Positions 42,089-52,346 of a stretch of DNA of 64,000 nt are shown one piece after another. The DNA comes from Lapidilactobacillus luobeiensis (GTDB lineage Bacteria; Bacillota; Bacilli; Lactobacillales; Lactobacillaceae). The translations under genes were made by a program, and so were the position numbers. The DNA lies in the NCBI RefSeq assembly GCF_024345205.1, contig NZ_BROC01000006.1, forward strand, positions 62,001 to 126,000, in the 5' to 3' direction. Every line of letters starts with the position of its first letter. The stretch's first letter is position 1. The notes below the pieces were generated by a model. The model searched no databases, was not told where the DNA came from, and saw nothing but the letters and a program-made list of their open reading frames with translations.

Positions 42089-42601
42089 ATGACAGATTTA
42101 TCTTCTTGGCATGATGACCAAGAATATGTAGGAATCATTGAGGATCTATTGAGTACACCACAGGTGCAAAAACTGGCGGAGTTCACCCAGCATCACTATA
42201 CCAATCGTTTGGATCATAGCTTGCGTGTTTCGTACATGAGCTATTTGATCTGCAAGCGGCAAAAGTTGGATTATCGTGCCGCCGCCCGCGCCGGTTTATT
42301 GCATGATTTATTTTATTATGATTGGCGGACGACTAAGTTTGACAGTGGGACCCACGCTTACATTCATCCCCGGATCGCCTTACGAAATGCGGAACGTTTA
42401 ACGGCGTTATCGGCGAAGGAAAAAGACATTATCATCAAGCATATGTTTGGTGCGACTTTGGCGGTGCCGAAGTATCGTGAGAGTTGGGTCGTTTCGCTGG
42501 TGGATGATTATGTTGCTGTTGAAGAAGTCGCCAAGCCTTGGCAGGCGATCGCCAAGCACCGTTTACAAAAACCATTAAGATTTATTCGTTCACTTGTGTA
42601 G
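42089..42601 (+). CDS. HD-domain phosphohydrolase
   Basis: 170 residues from ATG 42089, AAGGGAG upstream. Metal-binding residues are in NRLDHSLRVSYMS, AGLLHDLFYYDW (HD pair) and YIHPRIALRN, with VVSLVDDYVAVEE supplying the last Asp. Such cytosolic HD proteins of lactobacilli hydrolyse nucleotides or nucleotide signals; the substrate is not known. An extended -10 (TGGTACAAT) near 42032 could be its promoter. Confidence 0.8.
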   Translation: MTDLSSWHDDQEYVGIIEDLLSTPQVQKLAEFTQHHYTNRLDHSLRVSYMSYLICKRQKLDYRAAARAGLLHDLFYYDWRTTKFDSGTHAYIHPRIALRNAERLTALSAKEKDIIIKHMFGATLAVPKYRESWVVSLVDDYVAVEEVAKPWQAIAKHRLQKPLRFIRSLV

Positions 42602-42629
42602 TATGACCAAAGATTATGGAGGAGATACC

Positions 42630-42980
42630 ATGACAACAACTCATCTTTTCGCAACGAACGTGGTTGAAGATGAACCTTGTCAAATTTGTCCACGTTTCGA
42701 AAAAACTTTTGAATTTCTCGGCAAGAAATGGAATGGCTTGATCATCAGCGTCCTTTGCGAGAATAATGAATTACGCTTTAAAGATCTGGCTAAAGCGATC
42801 GCAAAGTGTTCCGATCGGGTCTTGGTCGAACGCTTGAAGGAGTTAGAAAGCGCTGGCATTATTGATCGTCATTCTGAATCCGAAGGACATCAAGTCAGTT
42901 ACGCCCTAACCGAAAAAGGGCGCGCACTATTGCCAGTCATGGATGCTGTCCATGCTTGGGCAGATCAGTGGGAGATTTAG
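42630..42980 (+). CDS. HxlR-family transcription regulator
   Basis: 116 residues from ATG 42630, with GGAGATACC upstream. Winged helix of the HxlR type: EKTFEFLGKKWNGLIISVLC, LRFKDLAKAIAKCSDRVLVE, LKELESAGIIDR and YALTEKGRALLPVMD. Cysteines in PCQICPRF and LCEN could sense redox or electrophiles as in related regulators. It is co-directional with the HD gene, 28 bases apart. No diverging target gene is adjacent. Confidence 0.85.
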   Translation: MTTTHLFATNVVEDEPCQICPRFEKTFEFLGKKWNGLIISVLCENNELRFKDLAKAIAKCSDRVLVERLKELESAGIIDRHSESEGHQVSYALTEKGRALLPVMDAVHAWADQWEI

Positions 42981-43015
42981 GCGGGTTTAGCCATGCCACA
43001 AAAGTTTTCAAAAGT

Positions 43016-43057
43016 AAACTGAACTTCACCGCATGCGCGGGGGGGGTTCAGTTTTTT
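43016..43057 (+). terminator. terminator after hxlR gene
   Basis: AAACTGAAC/GTTCAGTTT then TTT. The loop contains a run of eight G (43039-43046), unusual for this genome. Confidence 0.8.
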
Positions 43058-43149
43058 TGAGATATGTTCGCCACCATGGTTCAGGAAGCGAGCAGTCCTG
43101 CTCCTGTATCTTGGCCGCGGTCTGCGTTGCGCGTGGCGGGTGAGCTCGC

Positions 43150-43260
43150 TGTGGGCATCACTTTGAGCTTCACAAAGTACGCGAATCTCAAAGCTGAGCC
43201 TTATTCTAAGCGGCAAAGCCGCTAAGAATAACGACACGGCGATCTCACCCGCCACACTCC
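43150..43260 (-). repeat. palindromic intergenic repeat, copy A
   Basis: Centre is the hairpin TTATTCT(A)AGCGGC-AAA-GCCGCT(A)AGAATAA at 43201-43231. Read on the minus strand it matches copy B: CTTAG.GGCTTTGCC.CTTAGA, GGCTC.GCTTTGA, ACTTTG.G and GATGCCCAC. No gene is present; the open frames here reflect repeat composition. Confidence 0.7.
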
Positions 43261-43599
43261 ACTCCGCCCGCTCAACCATTTTAGGCAGATCAAGCTGCCA
43301 CGCCATAGCACCTGCTCGTGTGAATTGACAAATCACCACGCAATTGATGACCATGGTTAGCAGTTACAAATTCGCACCGATAGTCATACCGTAACAATTG
43401 ACTTGATGATCACCAGCAACTGAATGGCGTATCACAAAACTTGAATTTATTAGTCTGAATAATCGGTTGAGACAACTAGTCAGAGACTTTTCACCAATTG
43501 AAGTGATAGCATTTTGACCACCACACTAGCAAAAGCACTTCGTAACCTACTGCGCCCAGATTGCAGATAGACGCAATTCTGCCCAGCAACCGCCTCAGG

Positions 43600-43710
43600 G
43601 CGTGTGGCTCAACAGTGAAATTTGTCTTAGTGGCTTTGCCACTTAGACAAAGGCTCGCTTTGAAGACAAGCCGCGCACTTTGCGGATTGGCTTCAAACGA
43701 TGCCCACTGC
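43600..43710 (+). repeat. palindromic intergenic repeat, copy B
   Basis: Centre is the hairpin TTTGTCTTAGTGGC-TTT-GCCACTTAGACAAA (43621-43651), followed by GGCTCGCTTTGAAG and GATGCCCAC (43699-43707). Opposite orientation to copy A, about 400 bases apart. The rest of the 42.98-43.85 kb gap shows nothing else. Confidence 0.7.
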
Positions 43711-43849
43711 GTTCCAGCCACTAAAAACGCCTTGAGGCGGTTGCGTCACCACCAAACCCAACCACATCTGCAATCAGGCAATGCAGCAAATACAGAACCG
43801 GCACTTTGCAAATCAACTCAAAACAACGCCATTTCACTTGACGTGCCGC

Positions 43850-43878
43850 TTGACTTGTGTCCGATCTAACGGTAAGAT
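43850..43878 (+). promoter_or_regulatory. promoter of the pheST operon
   Basis: TTGACT (43850-43855), 17 bases, TAAGAT (43873-43878); a further TATAAT lies ten bases on. Confidence 0.7.
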
Positions 43879-43884
43879 AATGCT

Positions 43885-44141
43885 ATAATAAATGCGTTGA
43901 AGAGAGCAAGTAGGTACTTGAGACAACATCAGAGAGACGATGTTTGCTGAAAATTCGTTAGTTGATCAAGGTACTGAATTCCTTTCTGAGTTGGTTTTTG
44001 AATGAGTTTTCGAAGTGTGAAGACTGCTACTAGGAAACCACGCGGGTCGGCGATATGACAAAGTGCAAGCCAAAGTCAAGATTGGTTTGAAGTAGGGTGG
44101 TACCGCGATGCCTCGTCCCTTTATTGGGACGGGGCTTTTTG
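43885..44141 (+). promoter_or_regulatory. T-box riboswitch, tRNA-Phe responsive
   Basis: The leader has all T-box marks: stem I with GTACTTGA pairing TCAAGGTAC, an AGAGAG element, a TTC (Phe) codon at 43979-43981 in the specifier region, the antiterminator AGGGTGGTACCGCG (44094-44107), and the terminator GCCTCGTCCC/GGGACGGGGC plus T run (44110-44140). Uncharged tRNA-Phe pairs with TTC and the GGTACC-bulge, opens the antiterminator and lets pheST be transcribed. Confidence 0.93.
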
Positions 44142-44230
44142 TCGTCATTTTCGGGAAACTGTTTTCAGAAAAAGGCAAAAAGGCGGCGGGCTACTGTCAC
44201 GCATTATGTAAAAAAGAAGGAGGCTTTTTC

Positions 44231-45280
44231 ATGAGCTTGAAAGATAAATTGGAAGAATTGAAAGCAAGTGGTTTGGTCGATATTCAAAAGGCTGATGATC
44301 AGCGTCAATTGAATGAGATCAGAGTCAAATTGTTGGGTAAAAAAGGGCCGCTGACGGAAGTTTTACGGGGAATGAAGGATCTAAGCGCGGAAGAACGGCC
44401 ACAAGTCGGCGAATTTGCTAATAAGATCAAGTCAGAATTGACTGAGGCGATCGATACGCAGCTGCAAACGTTAGACCAAAAATCGTTACAACGTCGTTTG
44501 GCTCATGAGAGCGTGGACGTGACCTTGCCTGGCCGCCAAAATAAAGTCGGGACACCGCATATTTTAAACCAAGTGATCGATGATCTGGAAGATCTATTTA
44601 TTGGTCTGGGCTATGAAGTGATCGATGGGCCTGAAGTGGAAACGGATCATTATAATTTTGAAATGATGAATATTCCGAAGGACCACCCGGCTCGTGATAT
44701 GCAAGATACTTTTTACATTACCGATGAGCTTTTGATGCGAACGCACACGTCACCGAATCAAGCGCGTTCGCTGGAGCAACATGATTTCAGCAAAGGCCCT
44801 TTGAAAATGATCAGCCCAGGCCGGGTTTTTCGGCGTGATAATGATGATGCTACTCACTCGCATCAATTTAATCAGATCGAGGGGTTGGTGATCGATCATC
44901 ATGTGACTATGGCTGATTTGAAGGGAACACTTGAAGTTGTTGCGCGTCATGTTTTTGGCGCGGAACGTGAGCTGCGTTTACGGCCAAGTTATTTTCCTTT
45001 TACGGAACCGTCGATCGAAGTTGATATCTCTTGTTTCGCCTGCGGTGGCAAAGGTTGCAGTGTTTGCAAACATACAGGCTGGATCGAGGTTTTAGGTGCG
45101 GGGATGGTCCATCCTAACGTGTTGCGAAGCGCTGGTGTCGATCCAGTCGAATTTGGCGGTTTTGCATTTGGCTTGGGTCCGGATCGGTTCGCCATGCTGA
45201 AATACGGCGTCAATGATATTCGCGAATTTTACCAAAATGATTTGCGATTCTTGCATCAGTTCCAGCGGGAGGTTAAATAA
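44231..45280 (+). CDS. pheS: phenylalanyl-tRNA synthetase alpha subunit
   Basis: 349 residues from ATG 44231 (AGGAGG upstream); the open frame further left belongs to the T-box leader. N-terminal coiled coil about 1-90, then the class II core: motif 2 [20 protein letters not shown], the SYFPFTEPS motif and motif 3 [14 protein letters not shown] CxxC pair in [12 protein letters not shown] may bind zinc, as in some Gram-positive PheS. Charges tRNA-Phe together with the beta subunit encoded 2 bases downstream. Confidence 0.96.
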   Translation: MSLKDKLEELKASGLVDIQKADDQRQLNEIRVKLLGKKGPLTEVLRGMKDLSAEERPQVGEFANKIKSELTEAIDTQLQTLDQKSLQRRLAHESVDVTLPGRQNKVGTPHILNQVIDDLEDLFIGLGYEVIDGPEVETDHYNFEMMNIPKDHPARDMQDTFYITDELLMRTHTSPNQARSLEQHDFSKGPLKMISPGRVFRRDNDDATHSHQFNQIEGLVIDHHVTMADLKGTLEVVARHVFGAERELRLRPSYFPFTEPSIEVDISCFACGGKGCSVCKHTGWIEVLGAGMVHPNVLRSAGVDPVEFGGFAFGLGPDRFAMLKYGVNDIREFYQNDLRFLHQFQREVK

Positions 45281-45282
45281 CA

Positions 45283-47697
45283 ATGAAAATTTCATATCAA
45301 TGGTTGAACCAAATGGTCGATCTTCATGGGATCGATCCACAGAAATTAGCAGATCAAGTTTCGGTAACTGGGATCGAAGTTGCTAGCGTGATCGCACCGG
45401 ACGCGGGTTTGAAGAAAATCGTGATCGGTCATATCTTGAGCACTAAACCCCACCCTGACTCTGACCATTTGACTTTATGTCAAGTCGACCTTGGCGATTC
45501 AGAGCCAGTTCAGATCGTTTGTGGCGCGCCCAATGTAGCGGAGGATCAGTATGTGATCGTGGCTTTGCCAGGTTCACGGATCGCTGGCAATGTTAAGATC
45601 AAACGCGGTAAGATGCGGGGCGAGGCTTCAGAAGGCATGATCTGCGCCTTGCAAGAGATCGGGTTTAGTGAAAGTGTCGTTCCTAAAGAGTTCGCCAATG
45701 GAATCTATGTCTTTCCTCAGCCTGAGCCAGTGGGCGCTGCGGTTTTTCCTTATTTGGGAATGGATGATCGGCTGATCGATTTCGATATCACTCCGAACCG
45801 CGCCGATACATTAGGTATGCACGGGGCTGCTTACGAAGTCGGGGCGATGCTCCACGAGAAACCCCGTTTTCCTGAAGTCAATCTCCACGCGACCGGGTTA
45901 CCGACTGAGCGATTGATCGATGTTCAAGTGACCGAGCCGGAATTAGTGCCACAATATTTGATGAAAGTCGTTAGTAATGTGACGATCAAGCCAAGTCCAC
46001 TTTGGCTGCAGATCCGATTATGGAACAATGGCATTCGCCCGATCAATAATGTGGTCGATGTGACCAATTTCGTGTTATTGGAATATGGGCAACCACTCCA
46101 TGCTTTCGATTATGATAAAATCGCTTCTAAAAAGATTTTGGTCCGTCAAGCCCATCAAAATGAACCCTTCACGACTTTAGATGAGCAAGAATGGCAGTTG
46201 CGACCAACCGATCTGGTGATCACTGATGGGCAAAAACCTTTGGCATTAGCTGGGGTCATGGGTGGTTTGGATAGCGAGATCACGCCGTCAACAACCAATG
46301 TTTTACTGGAGTCCGCTGTTTTCAACGGTACCGCGATCCGTAAAACCGCCCAATGGACGAACTTGCACAGTGAGGCATCAACACGTTTTGAGAAGGGGAT
46401 CAACCAAGACGATGTAGCCCATGCGTTGGATCGAGCAGTACAATTACTTTGTGACTTGGCCGAGGGCACGGCTAGCGAAGGAGTCGCCGTGGGCAATCAA
46501 GTTTTACCTGCGGAACCCCAAGTGCTCTTAGATCCCGCACGGGTCAACCATGTGTTAGGTACTGAGATCAGCGCCGCGGCGATGCGCGCTATCTTAACTG
46601 ATCTTCAATTTGATTATCAGGATCAGGGCGCCAAAATCTTAGTTACCATTCCCCGGCGGCGTTGGGATATCAGTATCGAAGCTGACCTGATCGAAGAAAT
46701 CGCTCGTTTGTATGGGTATGATAAATTACCAAGTACCTTGCCGACCGGCGTCCAAACTCGCGGCGCTTATAATCAGCGGCAACAATTGATCCGCACCGCC
46801 AAACGTAATTTGTTGGCGCAAGGGCTTGATGAAGTGATCAGCTATTCGCTATTGACGGCGCCCCAAGCTACCGCGTTTGCGGCCCAAGCGCCAGAACCAA
46901 TCAAATTGGCCTGGCCAATGACCCAAGATCATGCGTATCTTAGAGAAAACTTGGTCAGTGGCTTGATTTTGGATCTGCAATACAATCTCGCGCATAAACA
47001 AAATGACGTTCAGATCTTTGAGCAAGGCAATGTTTTTATTCCTCAGGATGCTGAACGGCAACCACGAGAAGTGCCAATGATCGCGGCGCTTTGGAGCGGG
47101 GCAGCCACTGATGCCAGCTGGTTACAAAAAGAGCGTCCGGTCGATTTCTATGACGCTAAAGGTGTGGTTGAAAATCTATTAGCAGTTTTGGGTGTGGCTG
47201 AACAAGTCCACTATGAAACCGAGACCGATTTGACCGATCTGCATCCCGGACGAACAGCACGGATCATGCTGGGAACAGAAAAATTAGGCTTTGTCGGCGA
47301 GGTCCATCCTAGCTGGCAACACGAAATGGGCCTGCCTGCAACTTATGTGATGCAACTGGACCTGAGCGTTATTTTAGCGGCGGAGTTACCAGCCTTAGTT
47401 GCGCAGCCGGCTGCGAAATATCCGGCTGTTGATCGAGATCTGGCCTTGATCCTTGACCAGCACGTGACCAACGCAGCAGTGGTCACTTTGATCCAGGCAA
47501 ATGCAGGCAAGTATCTCCACAATGTCCAGATCTTTGATGTCTTTGCTGGTGATAAGATCGGTCATCATAAGCGGTCTTTGGCCTATCGCCTGCACTTCCA
47601 GGACCCTAACGCGACTTTGACTGATGAGGAGATCAATCGTGCGATGACGAAGGTCACAACAGCATTGGTCGAGCAGTTGCAAGCGCAAGTTCGCTGA
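45283..47697 (+). CDS. pheT: phenylalanyl-tRNA synthetase beta subunit
   Basis: 804 residues from ATG 45283. Domains in order: B1, tRNA-binding OB fold (about 40-150), B3/4 editing domain (about 210-380) with YLMKVV..., B5 (about 405-475, RRRWDISIEADLIEEIARLY), the inactive catalytic-like core, and the C-terminal FDX-ACB anticodon-binding domain (AKYPAVDRDLALIL). Completes the alpha2beta2 enzyme; the editing site removes Tyr-tRNA-Phe. Length is normal. Confidence 0.96.
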   Translation: MKISYQWLNQMVDLHGIDPQKLADQVSVTGIEVASVIAPDAGLKKIVIGHILSTKPHPDSDHLTLCQVDLGDSEPVQIVCGAPNVAEDQYVIVALPGSRIAGNVKIKRGKMRGEASEGMICALQEIGFSESVVPKEFANGIYVFPQPEPVGAAVFPYLGMDDRLIDFDITPNRADTLGMHGAAYEVGAMLHEKPRFPEVNLHATGLPTERLIDVQVTEPELVPQYLMKVVSNVTIKPSPLWLQIRLWNNGIRPINNVVDVTNFVLLEYGQPLHAFDYDKIASKKILVRQAHQNEPFTTLDEQEWQLRPTDLVITDGQKPLALAGVMGGLDSEITPSTTNVLLESAVFNGTAIRKTAQWTNLHSEASTRFEKGINQDDVAHALDRAVQLLCDLAEGTASEGVAVGNQVLPAEPQVLLDPARVNHVLGTEISAAAMRAILTDLQFDYQDQGAKILVTIPRRRWDISIEADLIEEIARLYGYDKLPSTLPTGVQTRGAYNQRQQLIRTAKRNLLAQGLDEVISYSLLTAPQATAFAAQAPEPIKLAWPMTQDHAYLRENLVSGLILDLQYNLAHKQNDVQIFEQGNVFIPQDAERQPREVPMIAALWSGAATDASWLQKERPVDFYDAKGVVENLLAVLGVAEQVHYETETDLTDLHPGRTARIMLGTEKLGFVGEVHPSWQHEMGLPATYVMQLDLSVILAAELPALVAQPAAKYPAVDRDLALILDQHVTNAAVVTLIQANAGKYLHNVQIFDVFAGDKIGHHKRSLAYRLHFQDPNATLTDEEINRAMTKVTTALVEQLQAQVR

Positions 47698-47792
47698 TCG
47701 ATTTCGAAAAATGAGTCGCTTTTTTCTGAAAAATAGACGTTGCGAATAGGTTCTTAATAATGAAAAATAGTAATTTCATAAAAGTTTCTAAA

Positions 47793-47818
47793 AAAAAGGG
47801 TGCTTTGGCGCCCTTTTT
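47793..47818 (+). terminator. terminator after pheST
   Basis: GGGTGC/GCGCCC with TTTG loop, flanked by A and T runs. Confidence 0.8.
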
Positions 47819-47826
47819 GGTATAAT
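47818..47826 (+). promoter_or_regulatory. extended -10 promoter of mltG
   Basis: TGGTATAAT directly abuts the pheST terminator T run; no clear -35 is seen. Confidence 0.55.
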
Positions 47827-47860
47827 GGGGCAAGAATGTTTTTAGAGGAGGGCATCTACC

Positions 47861-49018
47861 TTGGCTTTTCACCATTCCCAAGATAAACAGGAGTCATCAC
47901 AGCCTGAAGGTCCCGCATTGATGCAGGAGAAAAAAGACCGGCATAACGCCGAGAAACGGGCAGCAAGTCGGATCGCTTATTGGATCATCGGGATCATTTC
48001 AGTTTTAGTGATCGTGATCGCGTTTATGGGTTATCGCTACGTTCACACATCCTTAGAACCATTAAACAGTGCCGATAAGACAAAAGTTGAAGTGAAGATC
48101 CCGATCGGTTCAAGTAATAAGGAGATCGCGACCAAGCTTCAAAATAAGAAGATCATCAAAAGCGCGGCCGTTTTTAGTTATTATGTCAAGGCGCATAATT
48201 ATACTGATTTTCAAGCGGGCGAGTATTACTTGAGTCCGGCCATGACCTTGGACCAAATCATTGCCCAATTGCAAAAAGGTCACTCAGAACGCAAAGTCAT
48301 TGCTAAGGTCCTGATCAAAGAAGGGGTCACGATCGAGGAGATCGGGACCGCGTTTGGTAAAAATACCAAATGGACCAAGAAGCAATTTCTAGCCTTGATG
48401 AAAAATGAAACTTACTTGCAAGGTCTAGCTAAAAAATATCCCGAATTGTTGACTTCAGCGATGAGCGCGCAAGGGGTTCGCTATCGGCTAGAGGGCTATC
48501 TGTTTCCACTGACTTATAGCGTCTATGAGGGCGATACCTTGAAGGGGACTGTCACTTCAATGGTCAAGGCGACTAACGATCGTCTGGCACCTTATTACGC
48601 CACGATCAAAGAGAACAATATGACTGTTCAGCAATTATTGACTTTAGCGTCATTGGTTGAACGTGAAGGGGTCAAAGAAACAGACCGTAAGAAGATCGCG
48701 GGGGTCTTTTTTAACCGTTTAGCGATCAACATGCCGCTCCAATCGGATATTTCGGTGATGTACGCGTTGAACACCCACAAAGAATCCTTGACCAATAAAG
48801 ATACTGCTGTGGCCTCACCGTATAACTTGTATATCCACACGGGCTATGGTCCTGGACCTTTCAATTCTCCAAGTCTCCAATCGATTCAATCTGTGCTTGA
48901 ACCAAGCGATCGTGATCAAAATTACTTGTACTTCGTTGCCAATTTGAAGACTGGAAAAGTCTATTATTCGCATACTTATGATGAACATTTGAGTACAAAT
49001 GCGAGTCTAGACCAATAG
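47861..49018 (+). CDS. mltG: endolytic murein transglycosylase MltG
   Basis: 385 residues from TTG 47861 with AGAGGAGGG upstream. A 40-residue polar N-terminus precedes one membrane segment ([20 protein letters not shown]). The extracellular part has a LysM-like region ([20 protein letters not shown]) and the YceG catalytic domain with [22 protein letters not shown] (catalytic Glu) and [13 protein letters not shown]. It cuts nascent glycan strands and sets their length. Monocistronic spacing towards udk. Confidence 0.94.
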   Translation: MAFHHSQDKQESSQPEGPALMQEKKDRHNAEKRAASRIAYWIIGIISVLVIVIAFMGYRYVHTSLEPLNSADKTKVEVKIPIGSSNKEIATKLQNKKIIKSAAVFSYYVKAHNYTDFQAGEYYLSPAMTLDQIIAQLQKGHSERKVIAKVLIKEGVTIEEIGTAFGKNTKWTKKQFLALMKNETYLQGLAKKYPELLTSAMSAQGVRYRLEGYLFPLTYSVYEGDTLKGTVTSMVKATNDRLAPYYATIKENNMTVQQLLTLASLVEREGVKETDRKKIAGVFFNRLAINMPLQSDISVMYALNTHKESLTNKDTAVASPYNLYIHTGYGPGPFNSPSLQSIQSVLEPSDRDQNYLYFVANLKTGKVYYSHTYDEHLSTNASLDQ

Positions 49019-49073
49019 ATTTGGCACCAGAAATGAGATAGCTTGTTGGAAAATCATTAAAGTGAGGCGTACC

Positions 49074-49712
49074 ATGTTGCAAAAGCCAGTTATCATTGGC
49101 GTTACTGGTGGTTCCGGTAGCGGCAAGACTACGGTTAGTCAGAAAATCTTTGAAAGTGTTGCAGGTCATTCTGTGGCGATGTTGCAACAAGATGCCTATT
49201 ATAAATATTCACCATTGCCCTTAGTACAGCGGCAGCAGATCAATTTTGATCACCCTTTGGCATTTGATAATGAGTTGTTGCTACAACATTTGACCACATT
49301 ATTGCGGCGCGAACCGGTCGATGTCCCGCTGTACGATTATGAGATCTACAATCCATCTGAGCAAACGCGGCACCAAGAGTCGCGGGATGTGATCATTGTT
49401 GAGGGGATCTTGATCCTTGATGATCCGCGGATCCGTGATCTAATGGACATTAAGGTTTATGTTGATACGGATGATGATATTCGTTTATTGAGACGGGTCG
49501 AGCGTGATATCCACGAACGTGGTCGTAGTGTTGACAGTGTTTTTGCCCAATATATCAAAACCGTCAAGCCCACCTATCACCAGTTCGTGGAGCCGACCAA
49601 ACGATATGCGGACGTCATTATTCCTGAAGGCGGTCAAAACAGCGTTGCTATCGATCTCTTGGTTACCAAAGTACGTTCGGTGATCAATCAATCTAAATTA
49701 GCGGATAAATAA
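49074..49712 (+). CDS. udk: uridine kinase
   Basis: 212 residues from ATG 49074. P-loop [11 protein letters not shown] (about 10-20), then [20 protein letters not shown] and IIVEGILIL. It phosphorylates uridine and cytidine with ATP or GTP. Close to mltG and greA, the usual order in Firmicutes. Confidence 0.94.
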   Translation: MLQKPVIIGVTGGSGSGKTTVSQKIFESVAGHSVAMLQQDAYYKYSPLPLVQRQQINFDHPLAFDNELLLQHLTTLLRREPVDVPLYDYEIYNPSEQTRHQESRDVIIVEGILILDDPRIRDLMDIKVYVDTDDDIRLLRRVERDIHERGRSVDSVFAQYIKTVKPTYHQFVEPTKRYADVIIPEGGQNSVAIDLLVTKVRSVINQSKLADK

Positions 49713-49820
49713 GGTTCGGGTGATGTGACTGACCAAGCAAAATTGGCTAGTCCATCGCTTTTTTAGTAGTACCAGAAAGAATGGCGGTTATGCCAGTTCC
49801 TACTCTTTTATCTTTTTTGA

Positions 49821-49849
49821 TTGACAAAGCAGGGGCAAACACATATCAT
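49821..49849 (+). promoter_or_regulatory. promoter of greA
   Basis: TTGACA (49821-49826), 17 bases, TATCAT (49844-49849). Confidence 0.75.
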
Positions 49850-49901
49850 ATTGTCTTGTACACAAAAGTATTCGTGAAATAATTATTCAGAGGTGTTTTT
49901 A

Positions 49902-50381
49902 ATGGCCGATAAATCATTTCCCATGACGGCTGAGGGAAAAGTTAAATTAGAGAAAGAATTGGACGATTTAAAGACGATCAAACGTCAGGAAATCATTGAA
50001 CGGATCAAGGTTGCTCGTGGTTTTGGCGATCTATCCGAGAATTCCGAGTATGAATCAGCCAAAGATGAACAAAGTAGCAATGAGACTAGGATCAGTCAGC
50101 TTGAAGAAATGTTGCGCTATGCTCATGTCTTTGACGCAAGCGACACAGCGCCTGATGAAGTTTCCATTGGTAAGAAAGTGACTTTCGTCGAAGAAGGGGA
50201 AGATGATCCCGAGGCTTACTCGATCGTAGGGTCGGCTGAATCTGATCCCATGGCTGGCAAGATCAGTAATGACTCACCAATCGCCAAAGCCTTGATCGGT
50301 AAAAAAACGGGTGACGTCGTAGCCATTGAAACACCCGGCGGGGCTTTCAATGTGAAAATTACTGCAGTTGAATCGATTTAA
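49902..50381 (+). CDS. greA: transcription elongation factor GreA
   Basis: 159 residues from ATG 49902 (GAGGTG upstream). N-terminal coiled coil with the acidic tip [18 protein letters not shown], and the C-terminal FKBP-like domain with [20 protein letters not shown] and [14 protein letters not shown]. It stimulates cleavage of backtracked RNA by RNA polymerase. Confidence 0.95.
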   Translation: MADKSFPMTAEGKVKLEKELDDLKTIKRQEIIERIKVARGFGDLSENSEYESAKDEQSSNETRISQLEEMLRYAHVFDASDTAPDEVSIGKKVTFVEEGEDDPEAYSIVGSAESDPMAGKISNDSPIAKALIGKKTGDVVAIETPGGAFNVKITAVESI

Positions 50382-50394
50382 GCGTAACTATTTG

Positions 50395-50429
50395 ATCTGA
50401 GTCGTCACGGAGACGATTCAGATTTTTTT
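50395..50429 (+). terminator. terminator after greA
   Basis: ATCTGAGTCGTC with GACGATTCAGAT and a T7 run. Confidence 0.85.
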
Positions 50430-50529
50430 GATGGCCGGATCTTGGCCGGTCTTTTTCAGCCTTTAGACAGATGGCAGTAGTCGATCCAATTGTTATAATT
50501 GATTTATTAAATCAAAGCGAGGACTAACG

Positions 50530-51276
50530 ATGCGTAAGTTTCTTCCCTTTATGGGCGTGATTTTAGTAGCAACGTTGATCATGTTGGGCTGGCAGATCTT
50601 CAGTACGCCACAATCGATCGTTTTCTTGATCTTAGGTATTTTATTAGCCTTGATCGTGAATCGGCGCCAGCAACGAGGCAAACAGCGCAATAGCGTACTG
50701 AAAGTTGCGGCGACCATCTCGATCGTGGTCAGTGTTGCTAGTCACCAATCTTTTTGGCTATTTCTTTTTTTGACCTTACTATTCTTGATCTTGATCACCT
50801 CCAGCAGTCTGAGCAAACCAGACCGCTTCTTTTGGCAACGGAAAAATTATACCGCGCCTCAAGTGGATCCTGACCTAAGCCAAGGCGAACAAAGCAAGGA
50901 TTGGCAAATGTCGACGAATCGGTGGTGGGGTGATCAAAACATTGGTAAGCAAGTCTATCAATGGCAAGATATCAATTTGAAGGAGCTAGGTGGGGACACG
51001 ATCATTGATCTGGGAAATACATTGTTGCCGACTGATCGCGAGAATGTCGTTATCTTACAAAAGGGCTTCGGCAATACGCGGGTCTTGGTCCCCTTCGGCA
51101 CAGCCGTTTATTTAGAACATTCTGTTTTTGTTGGCGATGTGAAGTTTGCGGATCAACGACACCAATTGAAAAACCAAACGTTTCGAGTCAAAACACCAGA
51201 TTATCAAAGTAGCGAACGACGGATCCGGATCGTGACCAGCTGTTTGATCGGTGATTTGGAGGTGGTCTACGTATGA
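50530..51276 (+). CDS. liaF: LiaF-like negative regulator
   Basis: 248 residues from ATG 50530. Three or four hydrophobic segments in the first 110 residues, then a soluble beta-rich C-terminal domain ([57 protein letters not shown]), as in LiaF/VraT. It keeps the LiaS kinase inactive without cell-wall stress. ATGA overlap with liaS. Confidence 0.88.
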   Translation: MRKFLPFMGVILVATLIMLGWQIFSTPQSIVFLILGILLALIVNRRQQRGKQRNSVLKVAATISIVVSVASHQSFWLFLFLTLLFLILITSSSLSKPDRFFWQRKNYTAPQVDPDLSQGEQSKDWQMSTNRWWGDQNIGKQVYQWQDINLKELGGDTIIDLGNTLLPTDRENVVILQKGFGNTRVLVPFGTAVYLEHSVFVGDVKFADQRHQLKNQTFRVKTPDYQSSERRIRIVTSCLIGDLEVVYV

Positions 51277-52346
51277 CCACCCGTAAACGCAGTATTTGGC
51301 TTTTCACTTTAACGACTTTAGGTGCATTGCTCTTTTTTCTAGTGCCGATTTTTATCGTGGCTTATCGCGCCGGTGATCTGACTGTTTTAAAAAATATCTT
51401 GTCGAGTCAGGTCATGGCGATCCCTGTTGCTGCTTATGTGATCATCGGTGCCGCTTTGTTTGGCACTTTGATCGTGGCGATCGTTAATTTTTCAGTTCGT
51501 CAGTTGGAGCGGCGCCAATTGCGGCAGATCGAAGATATTTTGCAAGGAACTTATCAAGCGCCTGTTGCACCGGCAAAATCACACGGGGATCGTGAAGCTG
51601 AAGATCAATTGGTGGCAAGTTTTACGCAACTCAATGAAAAGATAACTAGTCTGCAACAAGAGTTACAAACCTATTCTAGTCAGCCCTTACGCTTTGACGG
51701 TGAAACTCGCGAGCAGATCTTAGAAGGAGAGCGTCATCGCTTGGCACGGGAGCTCCATGATTCTGTTTCCCAACAATTATTTGCGGCGATGATGATGCTG
51801 TCCGCCTTGAGCGAAACCGCGCAACAGATCGATCTTGATCCAAATTATCAACAAATGATCATGCGGATCGAGAAGGTGATCAATGAGGCTCAATCAGAAA
51901 TGCGGGCCTTATTGCTTCATTTGCGGCCAACTAATTTGGAGGGCCGCTCTTTGAAAGATGGGATCATTCAATTATTAAAAGAATTGCAGACGAAAATTAA
52001 GATAAAAATAACTTGGGATATGGACGATGTTCGGTTAAAATCAGGAGTAGAGGATAATTTATTCCGCATTGTCCAGGAACTTTTATCTAACACCCTGCGC
52101 CACGCCCATGCTGATCAAATGCAAGTTTATCTCAAACAGGTCAATCAAAATGTCCTCCTCCGCGTCGTGGATAATGGTGTCGGATTTGATATGGCCCAGC
52201 AGGAAAATGCTGGCAGTTATGGCCTGTCAAACATTCGGGAACGCGCCGAATCTGTCGGAGGCACCGTGCGGACGATCAGTTTCAAAAACCAAGGAACCAG
52301 TGTGGAAGTACGGGTCCCGATCGTTATGGAGGAAAATCATGATTAA
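51273..52346 (+). CDS. liaS: LiaS-like sensor kinase (cell-envelope stress)
   Basis: 357 residues from ATG 51273. Two N-terminal membrane segments with a very short outside loop, typical for intramembrane-sensing kinases, a HAMP-like linker, then HisKA_3 with [20 protein letters not shown] (His about 160) and the ATPase ([32 protein letters not shown]). It phosphorylates LiaR in response to lipid II-acting antibiotics. Confidence 0.92.
   Translation: MTTRKRSIWLFTLTTLGALLFFLVPIFIVAYRAGDLTVLKNILSSQVMAIPVAAYVIIGAALFGTLIVAIVNFSVRQLERRQLRQIEDILQGTYQAPVAPAKSHGDREAEDQLVASFTQLNEKITSLQQELQTYSSQPLRFDGETREQILEGERHRLARELHDSVSQQLFAAMMMLSALSETAQQIDLDPNYQQMIMRIEKVINEAQSEMRALLLHLRPTNLEGRSLKDGIIQLLKELQTKIKIKITWDMDDVRLKSGVEDNLFRIVQELLSNTLRHAHADQMQVYLKQVNQNVLLRVVDNGVGFDMAQQENAGSYGLSNIRERAESVGGTVRTISFKNQGTSVEVRVPIVMEENHD

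Noticed and set aside
42977-43869. Open frames on both strands before pheS, with similar LPLR..L...RALC text
   Set aside because: Their similarity comes from the inverted palindromic repeats; no ribosome sites or known families.
44108-44230. Upstream extension of PheS
   Set aside because: This stretch is the T-box antiterminator/terminator; ATG 44231 has a good ribosome site and gives normal PheS length.
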